This document shows positions 43,961 through 55,000 of a stretch of 64,000 nt of DNA, piece by piece. Positions within the stretch are counted from its first letter, which is position 1. Each line of letters starts with the position of its first letter. The position numbers were made by a program, and so were the translations under genes. The notes below the pieces were generated by a model. That model ran no database searches and was not told the origin of the DNA. It saw nothing but the letters and a program-made list of their open reading frames with translations. Source of the DNA: Apteryx mantelli (Eukaryota; Chordata; Aves; Apterygiformes; Apterygidae); the NCBI RefSeq assembly GCF_036417845.1, contig NC_089983.1, forward strand, positions 16,831,207 through 16,895,206. The letters run 5' to 3'.

Positions 43961-45944
43961 CCTCCTTGATGTTGTGTTGTGTTTTGGTTTTTTTTTTTTT
44001 TGAATCGGTTAAATGAAGTGACAGCCCCCTCCCCCCCCCCCCCCCCCCCAGCTAAAGCTGGGCAGTTTTCTCTTGCTGATTTCCCCAGGAGCCGTACTTC
44101 TGACGTTTTCTGCTCCAAGTGCAATGTATAAAACCGGTGTTGCCTTTAATTTTGAGAGTAGTTAACCTGTTTGAATTTGGGCATTTCCTTTGTATCTAAC
44201 TGAATTTGAAAAACGTTGGCTCTCCTTCTTCTCGGTAGCTTGTGTTGCCTGTTTGTGGGTTGGTGACCCGCTACGGTTCTCAGTTTTTCCGTGCCCTTGG
44301 TGCGCCCAACCTAACGAGAGGAGATGGTTTCTTAGCACACAAAGTTAATCTAGAATAAGACAAAAGTTCCAACAAACCCTAACTCTTTAAGAATAATAAT
44401 AAAAAGTGAAAGCTTACATAATGAGTTTAATAAGAGCAACTCTTCATCATTTAAGTAATTTTTTTATAATTTAAAGAAATCTTTTTGTGAAGTGCTGCAG
44501 TAATAAGATGACTTTAACTGTTGAAGCTGTATCAGGAGAATCCAACATAAAGCTTCAAACATTTGCTTTGGCCTCTTGAATGATGAGTTATCGTAATCGG
44601 GGATAAAGGAAGATGTATTTGTAAAAAAAACCAACTTCTAAAGTTGATTCAAAGGCTTACATGTTACTGTGTTGTGACCCTTTGATAAACTTTTTAAAAG
44701 ATATTTTATGCTTGTCAGATGCCAATTAGAAGATACTCTTTGAAAAGTATATAGATTTTTTTTCCTGCTAAAACATGAATCTTTATTTAAATCCAAATGA
44801 GTTCCAATATGAGTACACACATTTCAAGAACTGATAATTTGTTCAATGTTTGATGGATGTTGGATGATATTGGAGTCATAATTAGTTCAAGTGCTCCCCC
44901 AGAAGTTTTAAGAGTACACTGCTGCCATTTGAATATTGAAAGCGTGGGGGTTTTTGTATGGTTGCTAACTCTATCTGAACTGTAAATTGCCTTGCAGTTT
45001 TTTTTCACTAATAAGGATAATCCTGCTCTTTAACTTATAACAAACGATCAATTAAGATTGCTCTTATCCTTAAATAACATTGTTCTGTCCTGCTTTTGTG
45101 TCATGCCTGAAGAGGTGCTTTGGACATAGCCAGGCCTATATATGTGAATGCCATAAAACAATATGTTTAGTTCATAATCAGCTAATTTTTTGGTGACCAA
45201 TAGAAATAACATGGGTGGGAATACCTTCATAATATGCAGTTCTGCTGATATATTAATGTAACTTAATCAATATTGCAAGTTCATCAGTTGGTTCTAAATG
45301 ATCTGAACTTGCAAAAAGGATGATGTCCATTCATGCTGATTTCTGACAAATTTGTCTTGCATTAAAGAAATGCTTAGGTGAACTACAGGTAAGTTTAATA
45401 AAAAAAAAAAGTGGAGCTTTCTACTGTAAACTTTTTTTTTTTCTGTACTCAGCTGTGCCTGCTGTGTTGCAGACAACAAGAAGGAAGAAATCTTATTCAA
45501 GTCAGCCAATACTAATTAAAAGTGCAGGGTAAACTTCAGGGAATTGCCAGAACTTCTCCAGATCCTGTTCAATAGTTAAAGTTTATTTTCATGAAATTAA
45601 AAACAAAAAAAATCTTGTAATACTTAAAATAGTTATTAGCCTTTTTACTAGAACTAAAGGTTATGGCTAATTTTTGTGGGTATACTCTTATCTCAAATGT
45701 TAAGATGATGTAACAAAAAAACCCACCTTACTGTTTGAATTAATTTCCCTAGAATCACTTGATTCTGTTGATTAGTATTCTTTTAAAGTTTTATATTTAA
45801 GGTGATTAAATATGTTGTCTTTGGCAACTGTTAAGCAAACTTAAGGCTATTCTATTTTGATTAGACCTAGGTCCTAATATTTGTATACTTTCCTGCTGTG
45901 TAGTTGTGGGATTTCCAAAACTCTTGTATATATTGCTTTAACAG
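43745..45944 (+). other. STK17B: STK17B intron 1 (2.2 kb)
   Basis: Starts GC-rich in the CpG island, then AT-rich. It contains a T-rich run (43988-44001), a C-rich run of 25 bases with one T (44025-44049), and an A11 run near 45400. Acceptor tgctttaacag. No gene. Confidence 0.75.
44025..44049. repeat. Poly-C tract (C5 T C19) ending in CAG
   Basis: A near-pure C run that ends in an AG at 44050-44051, so it looks like an extreme pyrimidine tract with a splice acceptor. Likely unstable in length and hard to sequence; on the other strand it is a G run able to form quadruplex-like structure. Confidence 0.9.
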
Positions 45945-46098
45945 GTGACTGGTAGAAGAGCGACCTGCTCTTAACAATGTTCAGGAGAAAGCTGGAGAAT
46001 AAAAGCCTTTCAGGCTTGTTAGCCACATCTCTGCAGACACAAATCAAGACAGACAACTTTCACAATTTCTACATGCTTGAATCTAAAGAGCTAGGAAG
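45945..46098 (+). CDS. STK17B: STK17B exon 2: 5' UTR end, start codon, residues 1-41
   Basis: Acceptor taacag at 45944. After 32 bases of 5' UTR comes ATG at 45977 with A at -3, and an in-frame TAG at 45953-45955 shows that translation cannot start earlier in this exon. It encodes [15 protein letters not shown] onward through [14 protein letters not shown], ending two bases into Arg41. The region up to the kinase domain aligns with the human N-terminal tail, with Ser10 and Ser12 kept. A 6-bp stem (aagagc/gctctt, 45956-45972) sits just before the ATG. Confidence 0.95.
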
Positions 46099-49000
46099 GT
46101 AAGACTATTTATTTTATTTTAGTAAGAGGGATTTCTGCTGCAGGCGAATCCGCTGTGCAATGATAGACTTTACTTCTGGAAAACTTACGGTAGTAGATGG
46201 GGAATTAAGTATGTTTCTTTTCTCCGCCTTTCTTTGCAGTATCCAACAGGTTCTCTAGGGACCAGGAAAAAGGTACAGTGAGACATAAGATGTCAGCCCT
46301 TTCCATGTCAGAAAGACTTAGTCTCTTTCCATAAGCACAAAGATCTGGGAATATGTTCCTTTTTTTTCATTACCCCTCTCCAGTGATGCACCATATTCCA
46401 GGTATATAAAGAAGAGAAGACATAGGGTGATACTGCAAGAATGGGAATTTTGAGTTGGTTGGAATAGTTTTTGTTTTTTTTGTTTTGTTTTGTATTTTTA
46501 AGGTCTAGAGAGCAAAGACCTTTTTCCTTCCCCCTCCCATCCTCAACAGTTCAGACTAGGTTTCTAACAACCTGCCATTTCAGATTAATTTCATAGTCTG
46601 CTTCCTCGTCATGTTTGCAACAGTAAAATAATTTTAAAAATCCTTGATATTTATGATACTGTTACTGACATCTGAGTTGACCTTTTTTTTTAAATCTTTG
46701 GGTTACTTCATACCTTCAAAATATTCAGGGCATTGGGTATAAAGCCATGAAAACATAATAGCAACAATTCCCTGGTCTTGTTTCCAAGGTTCTTAAATTC
46801 TTCAGCTGTGGAAGTGACACAGGTCAGTTCTGCAGTTGGTGTGCCTTGCTGTGGTACAGAGCAATCCTTTGCACCCAGAACCTGTTCTGTCAGCTAAGAG
46901 GCTCTTCTGCATGTGACTTTGTATTATTTGAACTCTTCAGTATTTACCATTCTCTTGATTATTCTAGCTCAGGTGCTTTATGTGGTACTCTTTCATTTAA
47001 AAAAGGTGCACCTTACAACCCATAACTTTCCTCTCTATTCTTACCTGTTTTGTCCACACTGGTTCTGAAATTCAGGCTCTACAGAAGCAGTTTGCACACG
47101 CTGTCCTCTAAAACTCCAGTATTCTGAAAACTCTGTATTTTCAGATTATACATATCTGAGAGACGATGTCTGAAGCAAACACATGTATAGGTTTTGCAGG
47201 GATTCCAAAACACAGTCTGTAATATACTTTCTGTGCCTGCAAAAACAGACTTAAAGTTAATGCCAAAATGCAAAGGAACAGAGGCAGGGAAATAGCTTTC
47301 CAAACAGTTTGTTGGACTTTTCCTGACTTCAGTGTGCATCTCTATTCTTTCTTTCTTTCTTTCTTTTTTTTTAGTACTTATACCTCTTCCTAAGTGGTGT
47401 AAAATTTACCTTTATAGTTAGCTTCTCTAAAATGTACAATTTACTTTTGTTTTCATTTGCTGTTTTCTTCTTCCTTTTCAGATTACTTAGTTCTTTTGTT
47501 CCTCTTCTGTGCTCAAGCTTCCTGAAGCCCCAGTTCTTCCTCCACGCCCTTCTATCTTTTAGGTCCTCTTGGTATTTAAGACAGTGACCCACGAGTGAGG
47601 CAGGTTTTGTTTGGTGGATTAAAGTAGTTCTGTCCCTGTCGTGCGGATGGCATGGCTTCTTCCAAAGTAGTTGAATTTCTGTGGTTTACAGCTTGGGATG
47701 TGAAAATAACTTGAAATCGTTTTTACCTTATAAAACTGGGCTGTAAACTGCAGTGGTTCAGCAGCTACTTTGCAGGCAGCGAGGAGTGGGAACCACTGTG
47801 CTTACTTCAGTACAAAACTTGAGATTTGACTCTTTTTTCCTGTTTCTGGGGAAATTCCAATGCTCCAAAACAATTTGCTGAAGAAAACTTGGCTAGACTT
47901 GTTTCTTCAAGCTACAGCTCTCCTGTTACACTGAAGTGCTGCTTCACATATGAGCTGTCAGGTTTTAGTGGTGCTTTTTATTGCTGGTTTGTGAGATAGC
48001 TGTTAGCTGTCAGGACTGGTAACTAACTCAGCACATCTCAAGACAGTTGGTAATATGACAACTTTGTAACTTCAACCAGAATTTTTAACTAGTTCACAGA
48101 TGCATAGATTCCATAAATTCTTATACCAGCACAAATACAGTTTGGCTGGTGTGTACATATGTTAGCTTGTCTGCAGGTGCTTTTATAAGTGTAGGCTTAT
48201 TTTTTTCTAGATCCTCATTTAAAAAAATTAATGTCATTCAGTGTCTTCATCCTTTACTATCTTTCCTTTAAAAGCCTGTTTGTCTACATGCTGAGCAAAT
48301 GCTGCTATAGGGATTTGAATGAGTTTTATATACACCTATATATCCTGCCTTTAAATGAGTTTATTCCATTTGCTGGGGCATGGTAACATGGCCATGTGAA
48401 GGTAAGAGTAAAAGAGGGATGGAAAAAGATGTACGGTGAAAATTGTTTGAGATAAAAGACATGGAGTCAGTGATGAAACACTGAAGTCTGTACAGAGGGA
48501 GGAAGGGCAGAAGCTAGACAAAGGAATTGTATCATCCATTCACATGGCGAAGGTTAACAGTTGATAGAAAATGAAATTATACTGAAGAGGGAGTTCTGTG
48601 TAAAAGTTTCTATTTGCATGGCAAATGCAATATGTTTATGAAGTACATTTTTGTATGCCAGAGGTGCATACTAATAGCATTTGCCAGAGTCTAGCTATTT
48701 GTTTTTAAGATGCTTATCTTTTTGCTGACTGCTTCAAAGCTGTGTATTGATTTGTAGTCTCATTCGCTCACTTTATAACTTTAAATTTTAATAATTGACA
48801 CACTACAAATACAGTATAAACAGGAATTCATACATTATCAGTCTTTTCTGGAGATATTGCTGACCCTTCAAAGCTGTTGTATCTGCAGTTACTGTACAGA
48901 AGATGTTCAAAAACTCTCAGGGAAGGTCTTGCTGTTCTCATGAAACTCAAACAGTTCCCCTTTCTGAGTTTTGGAGAAACTTTGTGGTTGACAGGGTGAT

Positions 49001-52000
49001 GTGAAATTTAAAAATAGAATATAAACTGTGTGCGACTATCTTCAGACTTAAGTATATTGCAAAATTCAGCTCAGTAAACTTCAAATGCTCAGCGACAGTA
49101 AGTTGCTTTAACAATTAGGAAAACGCTCAGCCGTTTCAGACTTGCAGATAGTTTCTAAATGAAGTGTGCATGTATCAGATTGTAAATGATCTTTCAGCTC
49201 TTAAATTGATTGCTTTCTTTTGTGTTTTGCACTCCTACCTTTCTGAACTTAATGCTTAAAAAAAGGACAAAAAAATACAAAATCCACAGGTAGCTGATAC
49301 TGAAAAATGATGATAGAGAAGCTGTTTTGTTGAATTTATTTCTGCGTAAATGATAGAAGTACAAATAAAGGTCAACTCTTCACGTTTTATAGTTTAGTCA
49401 GACTTGTACAAACTATTTAACAGATATGGCTCTTTACAAATGGAAATCTGATTTATGATGAGAGGCACTTGTACTTTTTTGGTAAGACACTGAAATCTAG
49501 TGGGTTGTTTTGTTTTTGTTTTTTTTTTTTTGAAAGATGCCTCAAACATGCCTTTCATTTTAGATACATTTCTTTTAAGCAGTCTTTGGCACCAGAAGAA
49601 GGGCAAGGCTTACAGCAAGAGCCAATATTTTTCTGCTAAAGAAGTTAATATAGTTGAAAAAGCAGATCAGATAGCGAGTATTCAGCCCCTTCATCGGGTT
49701 TGTCCTTCGTGTGCTGTGGTGACAAAAAAACACACATGGAAAGGCGTTGTTTGTTCAAAGATGTAAGTGTAGGTCTTGTTCTTTGTACATAGTTTTATAA
49801 CAGTTTTTAGAACTTTACATAACTTATTTTAGCCCTTCAGTTTTTTAAAAAAAGAATGCTTCTTGTATGATTTGAAAATGCTTCGTAAGTATGCAACTAG
49901 GCATTTTTGGGAATGCGTAACTTGTGATTATAAAACTTTGTTTTTTCAGGAGTTTATAACTTGGCTTAAAAACTGCATTTTTCCCCTAATTTTTTAAAAG
50001 GTCAGCTTGGTGTTCTAGCTACAGTATGTGGTTTTCTTTTAAAAACATATTTTTGCCAAAATACATTTTTGTTTCCATACCTAAAGAGTTGGCTAGGAAA
50101 TTAAGCAGCAGACTTTGTCTAACTGTAATTGAGAAAGGGAATGTGAAGTACTGTTTTTTTTTTTTCTTGTTTTATTTCATTTTGTGTTTTTTTTTTAACA
50201 AAACACAGAATTGAATTTTTAGCAGTACTACATGGTTTGTGAAGGGAACTTCTTTTTATAGCTCTAAAATCTTCTGTACAGAGCTTCCCTCCTCCCCCGC
50301 AGAAGGCGTACAAATAGACTTCATTTTCTTTGTTCGTTTTCTACTTTTAACAGATGTGTTTGCTGTATCCTGTAAGTGCTATAATTTGGTTGAGTTTGGT
50401 TTTCTTTTGTAATATTTTACCAGCCTGAACAAAGCCCTGAGCAGCCTGGTCTGGCCTCATAGCTGACTCTGCCTTGAGCGGGAGGTTGGGCTAGAGCTCT
50501 CCAGAGGTCCCTTCCAACCTGAATTATTCAATGGTCCTGTGACCCTTCAGTAAGAATGCCCACGTAGGCAGATACCCTGGTATAATGGCTAGTTGCTCAA
50601 TGCATATAAGAGGAATTGTACTTTTGTCGCACCAAAGTTCCATCTAGCTTAGTGCCCTGTTTCTAACAGTGGCCAAAAGTGAATATCCAGGGAACGGTGT
50701 AAGAACAGGCCGAACATGCATGACATTCCCCTGACAATTTTCCTAGCTTCTAGTTACTTGCCATGCCTTTTTACTTCTAATGGAAATTTATTTACTTAGG
50801 TTTTAATGTGTTCCCTTTTATTTTGCAGAGGAAGATGTGCTGTGGTTAGAAAATGCATAGCTAAATCCACAGGCCAAGAATATGCAGCCAAATTTTTAAA
50901 GAAAAGAAGACGAGGTCAAGACTGCAAAGCAGAGATTCTTCATGAAATTGCTGTACTTGAATTAATGAAATCTAATCCTCGCATAGTCAATCTCCATGAA
51001 GTCTATGAAACAGCAAATGAAATCATCTTGGTGTTGGAATAGTAAGTATGCCTTCATCAGATGTTCCATGTTTGTAATTACAAATCTGTCAATGTATTCA
51101 TTTTTAGTGTAAGTTGCCTGAACACCCAGAAAGATTACAACAGTACACAGTATGTATTATGCTAAGATTTCCTTATGATATACTTCGGTAAACTCTTAGG
51201 GCTTTTTTTGGTTTGCTTTATTTTCATGTAAATGTAAGCGTTGAATCCATTGCTGTTAATTTCAAATGTTTGTAGTGAGTGTTTTACATGTATTTTGTTA
51301 CATCCATAGCTAAAGAGTTATGTCAAACAATATGGAGTAGAGATTTAAAAAAAAAATAGACCAAAACCTATCCCAGTTCTGTACTCAAAAGTTCAAAAAG
51401 TACTGCATTCATTCTGTTGTATGAATGTGTTAGTTAAAACAACAGAAAACTGGGAAAGGTACAGTGTAGCTGTGCTTTGCATCCTTAGGATGTAAATGCC
51501 AGAACAGTGATATTAAGCATCACACTTCATACAGGAAAAAACAAGCAAATTGATCTGGTTGAAGTGAAACTCTAATATTCTCACTCTTACTCTTTCCTTT
51601 TGCATGCTTTTTTTTTTTTCTTTTTTTTTTTTTTTAAGAAGGAAGTCTCACATGCTTATTATTTAGCTCATAGATGGATGCAAAAAAGTGTTCCAAGTAC
51701 CATTTTAAGTGAATGGATAAATTCTTCTGACTGTTGGTATCTTTGTATGTGTGGTTTACATTCTTAAAAATCAAATTTTTAGTAAGATCATTGTGACAGA
51801 TTTGGAGGTAAGACAGAATTGGACCCGAATACTAAAGGCGCTGACTACTAAATGTTGCTGGTAATATATGTACAAACCTAAGACCATACATGATGTGGTA
51901 AATGGACCGATGAAGATTTTTTTGACAGACCTCTGATACCAAAAGCTATCAAAAAATAAAAAGAGGAAATTCTTTTTTCTCCTCACTGAATAACTCATAG

Positions 52001-55000
52001 TTGAACGGACAATTGATTTTACTCTTGATTCAAATTTAAATATTTTTTGTTTGTACATTTAAATACTGTTTCACTTGGGGGTAATTTTTATTAAAACTTG
52101 TCTATTTAATTTGAACAGATTATTTCTTCTGCTAGATGAATTTTGTAAGAAGCTCTTTGATGAATTTTTAAGCAGGTTAACCTAATATAAAAGCTGAATG
52201 CAAATTCTAGGATCTGATTTATTTTTTTCTTAAAAGAATCCTTCGTGTCAAGCTGACCAGAGAGAATGTCCTTGGATCCCATAAAAAGTCTATAGCACTT
52301 TGCATATTAAATAATTCAAAAAAGTAGCCACTGATTTTGAGTTCACAAATTGGCCCTGCCTTTCAGAGGAGCTGCACACATGCATGCTCTATCAGCTTTG
52401 GTCACTGCTTGACATGTTTTGGTCATCCAAAACTTGCAATTCTTTTGCAGGGTGTGAGCTCCTAAAGTTAGTATTCTTAATGTTTTAAAATTGTTTGGCT
52501 TTTAGAACTGTTTCCTCCAAAATTCTCCTGTTTTTTAGATGCCCTTGTGGCTGTTCATCAACTCTGAAAACGAGTCTCCTTATTTGGGAATCTATCTTGC
52601 ATTATCTATCATGTTTGTTGTATATGTAAATATTTGTTTGGAATGTAAGGAACAAAAATGTGAATTATGAAATGCATTCAACAGGCCTTCCTCTGAGTAG
52701 GATTTAGGCTTTGTGTATGAAGAATTAGACGATATATGAATGGTAATCTATACCCATTATGATAAATTAATTTGAATTTACCTAGTAATGTTGCTATATG
52801 TTTAAAAAGGGGGGGGGCAATGCTGCTTATATGGAACTACTTTATTCCTAATGCATTATCTGTTCTTCTGGAAAGATTAATGTAATAATCTAGAAGTAAA
52901 GGCAAATTCCAGGTGACAAGTTTGGAACTTGTTATTAAGAATAAGTGCATGTTCACATAAGAGCAATACTGATTTTTGTACTTCCGTTTCAGCTCAGCTA
53001 ACTTTGCCTTGTTTATTGCAGCTAATGACACAATTTCCTGGTAATATGGTGTTAATCTTAATGGTCTACTTTGTAGCAGTGTTCATAAGTTTTGTAGTAA
53101 GCTTTCCTAATGCTGTTGGGATGAGTGGAGGGCTGATTACACTTCTAAATTATTTACTTCGGTAGCAGAAGATGCAGGACTACTTAATGTTTCTCATTAA
53201 AAAGCAGTACTTTCAAAGAATTGTAAGAAATGATTCTTTCTCACTCATAAATTTGTAAGGGTTTCTCATTTCATCATATCTTTCCTGCTACATATGGTCC
53301 TCACTACTGTTGGACTATATCAGTGGGGTTCTTTGGAAGATGTAATAGTGAGAATTAGAGTTTGTTTAAGCTCATTTCTTTTAAATAAAGCAGAGGAATA
53401 GGTGCCAGTTCTCTCTACAAAGATGGCCTTATTAAGAATTACTAAAGACTTGAACGCTCTTTCAACAGTCCCACAAAAAAGGTTGCTCTTCTAATCTGTG
53501 ACTCAAAGGTAACTGGAGAAATCTGTTATCCAGAGAGAGAAGCCTGGCAGCTGTGCTAATTCATTTTACAGCTGTACCTGGCAGCTGTAGTAGTTAATTT
53601 TCAAATCCATCTAGTTTTGCTTATTGAAGAACTAGGAAAGGCCATACAGACTCAGGTCAGGGGTCCATCTAACCCATGATTATTTCTAGAAATGGCTGTA
53701 GGAGATGCTGTTTAGGAAGAGCTGAGGAGCAAATGTGCCTGCCCACTTTCTGCTGTCCATTCTTGTACTCTCCCAGCAAACAGAAGTATTCTATTAAGGA
53801 TAGCAGAGGATACATCTTTGCCTGTTCCTTTTAATATCTGTTTATGGTCCTGTAGTCTGTGAATCTGTTTCATCCTTTTTAATCTGCTGGTACTGTCTGT
53901 CTCTTTACCTTCTGTGGTAAGAAATTTCAGATTTTCTTTACCTGCTGTGTGAAGAACTACTTTCTTTTTTTTTTTTTTTTTTTTAATCTGTTTTAAACTC
54001 ATCTACTAGTTTCATCAGGTGCCTCCTATTTTTCTTATTGTGGGATCTGGTGAATAATAGTTCTTTGTTCATCTCTGAACCAGCCTTGGTGTTTTTTTAA
54101 ACCTCATTCTTACACTCTCCTACAGCCTTCTCCTCTTCAAACGGAAGAGTCGGACTCTTCAGTTTCTTCTTGTAAAGCAACTGTTCTGTTCTCTTTTCTG
54201 TCCTTTGCCTTTTCACTGATCTTATAACCTTCTTGAAGATACAGAGACCAGAACTGTGTGCAGTACTTGAGGTACGCTAAGGTTTTATAGAGCAACATTT
54301 TGCTGCTTTGTTCTCAGCAGCATTCTGATGATACACAATGTTTGTTGTCTGTCTTTGGCTGCTGCTGTGCATTGGTCCAGTTATTTCAGAGAATTGTCAA
54401 CAATTACTCTGAGGTATGTCCTGAGTTGTAACTGCCAGGTCCAACTTTAGTGTTCTGTAAGCTTGTATTAGATTATTTTTCTCAAGATATCTTACATTTA
54501 GCTATGCTACAGCTTATCTGGTACTCTTACCTACTTCCTCATTTGATGACTGTCTGCTGAACTCACTCCAGTTTGCTAATATCTTGAATTGGAGAGCCAA
54601 AAACTAGGTGTGGTATTCTAGATGGGGTCTAGTAAGTGCTGAGTTGAGTCACTTGCCTTCATCTACCAGCTATGTGCCTGTTATTACAGCCCAGGATACT
54701 GTTGGCCACCTTTGCTGCATTCAGCTTGCTGTCTGCCAGGACCCCCACGTCCTTTTCAGCAGAGCTGTTCAGCTTTTTATCCATCCAGTTGTCCACCCGT
54801 TCAGACTGTAATGTCCTACCTTAGATACAAGAACATTGTGGGAGAACAGCATTGGAAGCCTTGCTAAAGTTGAAGTAAATGACATCCACTCCCTTCATCC
54901 ACATTTTTCTCATAAAAAGCAATTATTGAGATCTTGCAGAGCTCCAGCAGGGTAGTGACTATGTTTATCCATGTTGTCCATGATCTTAACTTTTTTTTTT

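Larger units (their letters stand above)
46099..50828 (+). other. STK17B: STK17B intron 2 (4.7 kb)
   Basis: Donor gtaaga, acceptor ttttgcag. It contains a CTTT run (47346-47372), a T-run near 49518-49530, a sense CR1 3' end (50421-50541) and an antisense older CR1/L3-like piece (50626-50765) ending only about 60 bases from the next exon. No gene. Confidence 0.8.

Noticed and set aside
43053..44124. Several long open frames on both strands (up to 265 codons) in the CpG island
   Set aside because: Stop codons are rare in such GC-rich DNA; peptides are Ala/Arg/Pro/Gly-rich on all frames with no domain. This is promoter sequence, not genes.
49500..49766. Open frame ending at a donor-like AGATGTAAGTG in STK17B intron 2
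   Set aside because: No counterpart in known STK17B transcripts; phase 0 insertion is not matched and the peptide is not recognisable.
52929..53165. Open frame with a hydrophobic, membrane-like tail
   Set aside because: T-rich intron DNA naturally encodes Phe/Leu/Val runs; no conserved motif, and it lies in an STK17B intron.
54608..54811. 67-codon open frame
   Set aside because: Falls inside the antisense CR1 fragment and reads the wrong strand of the element.
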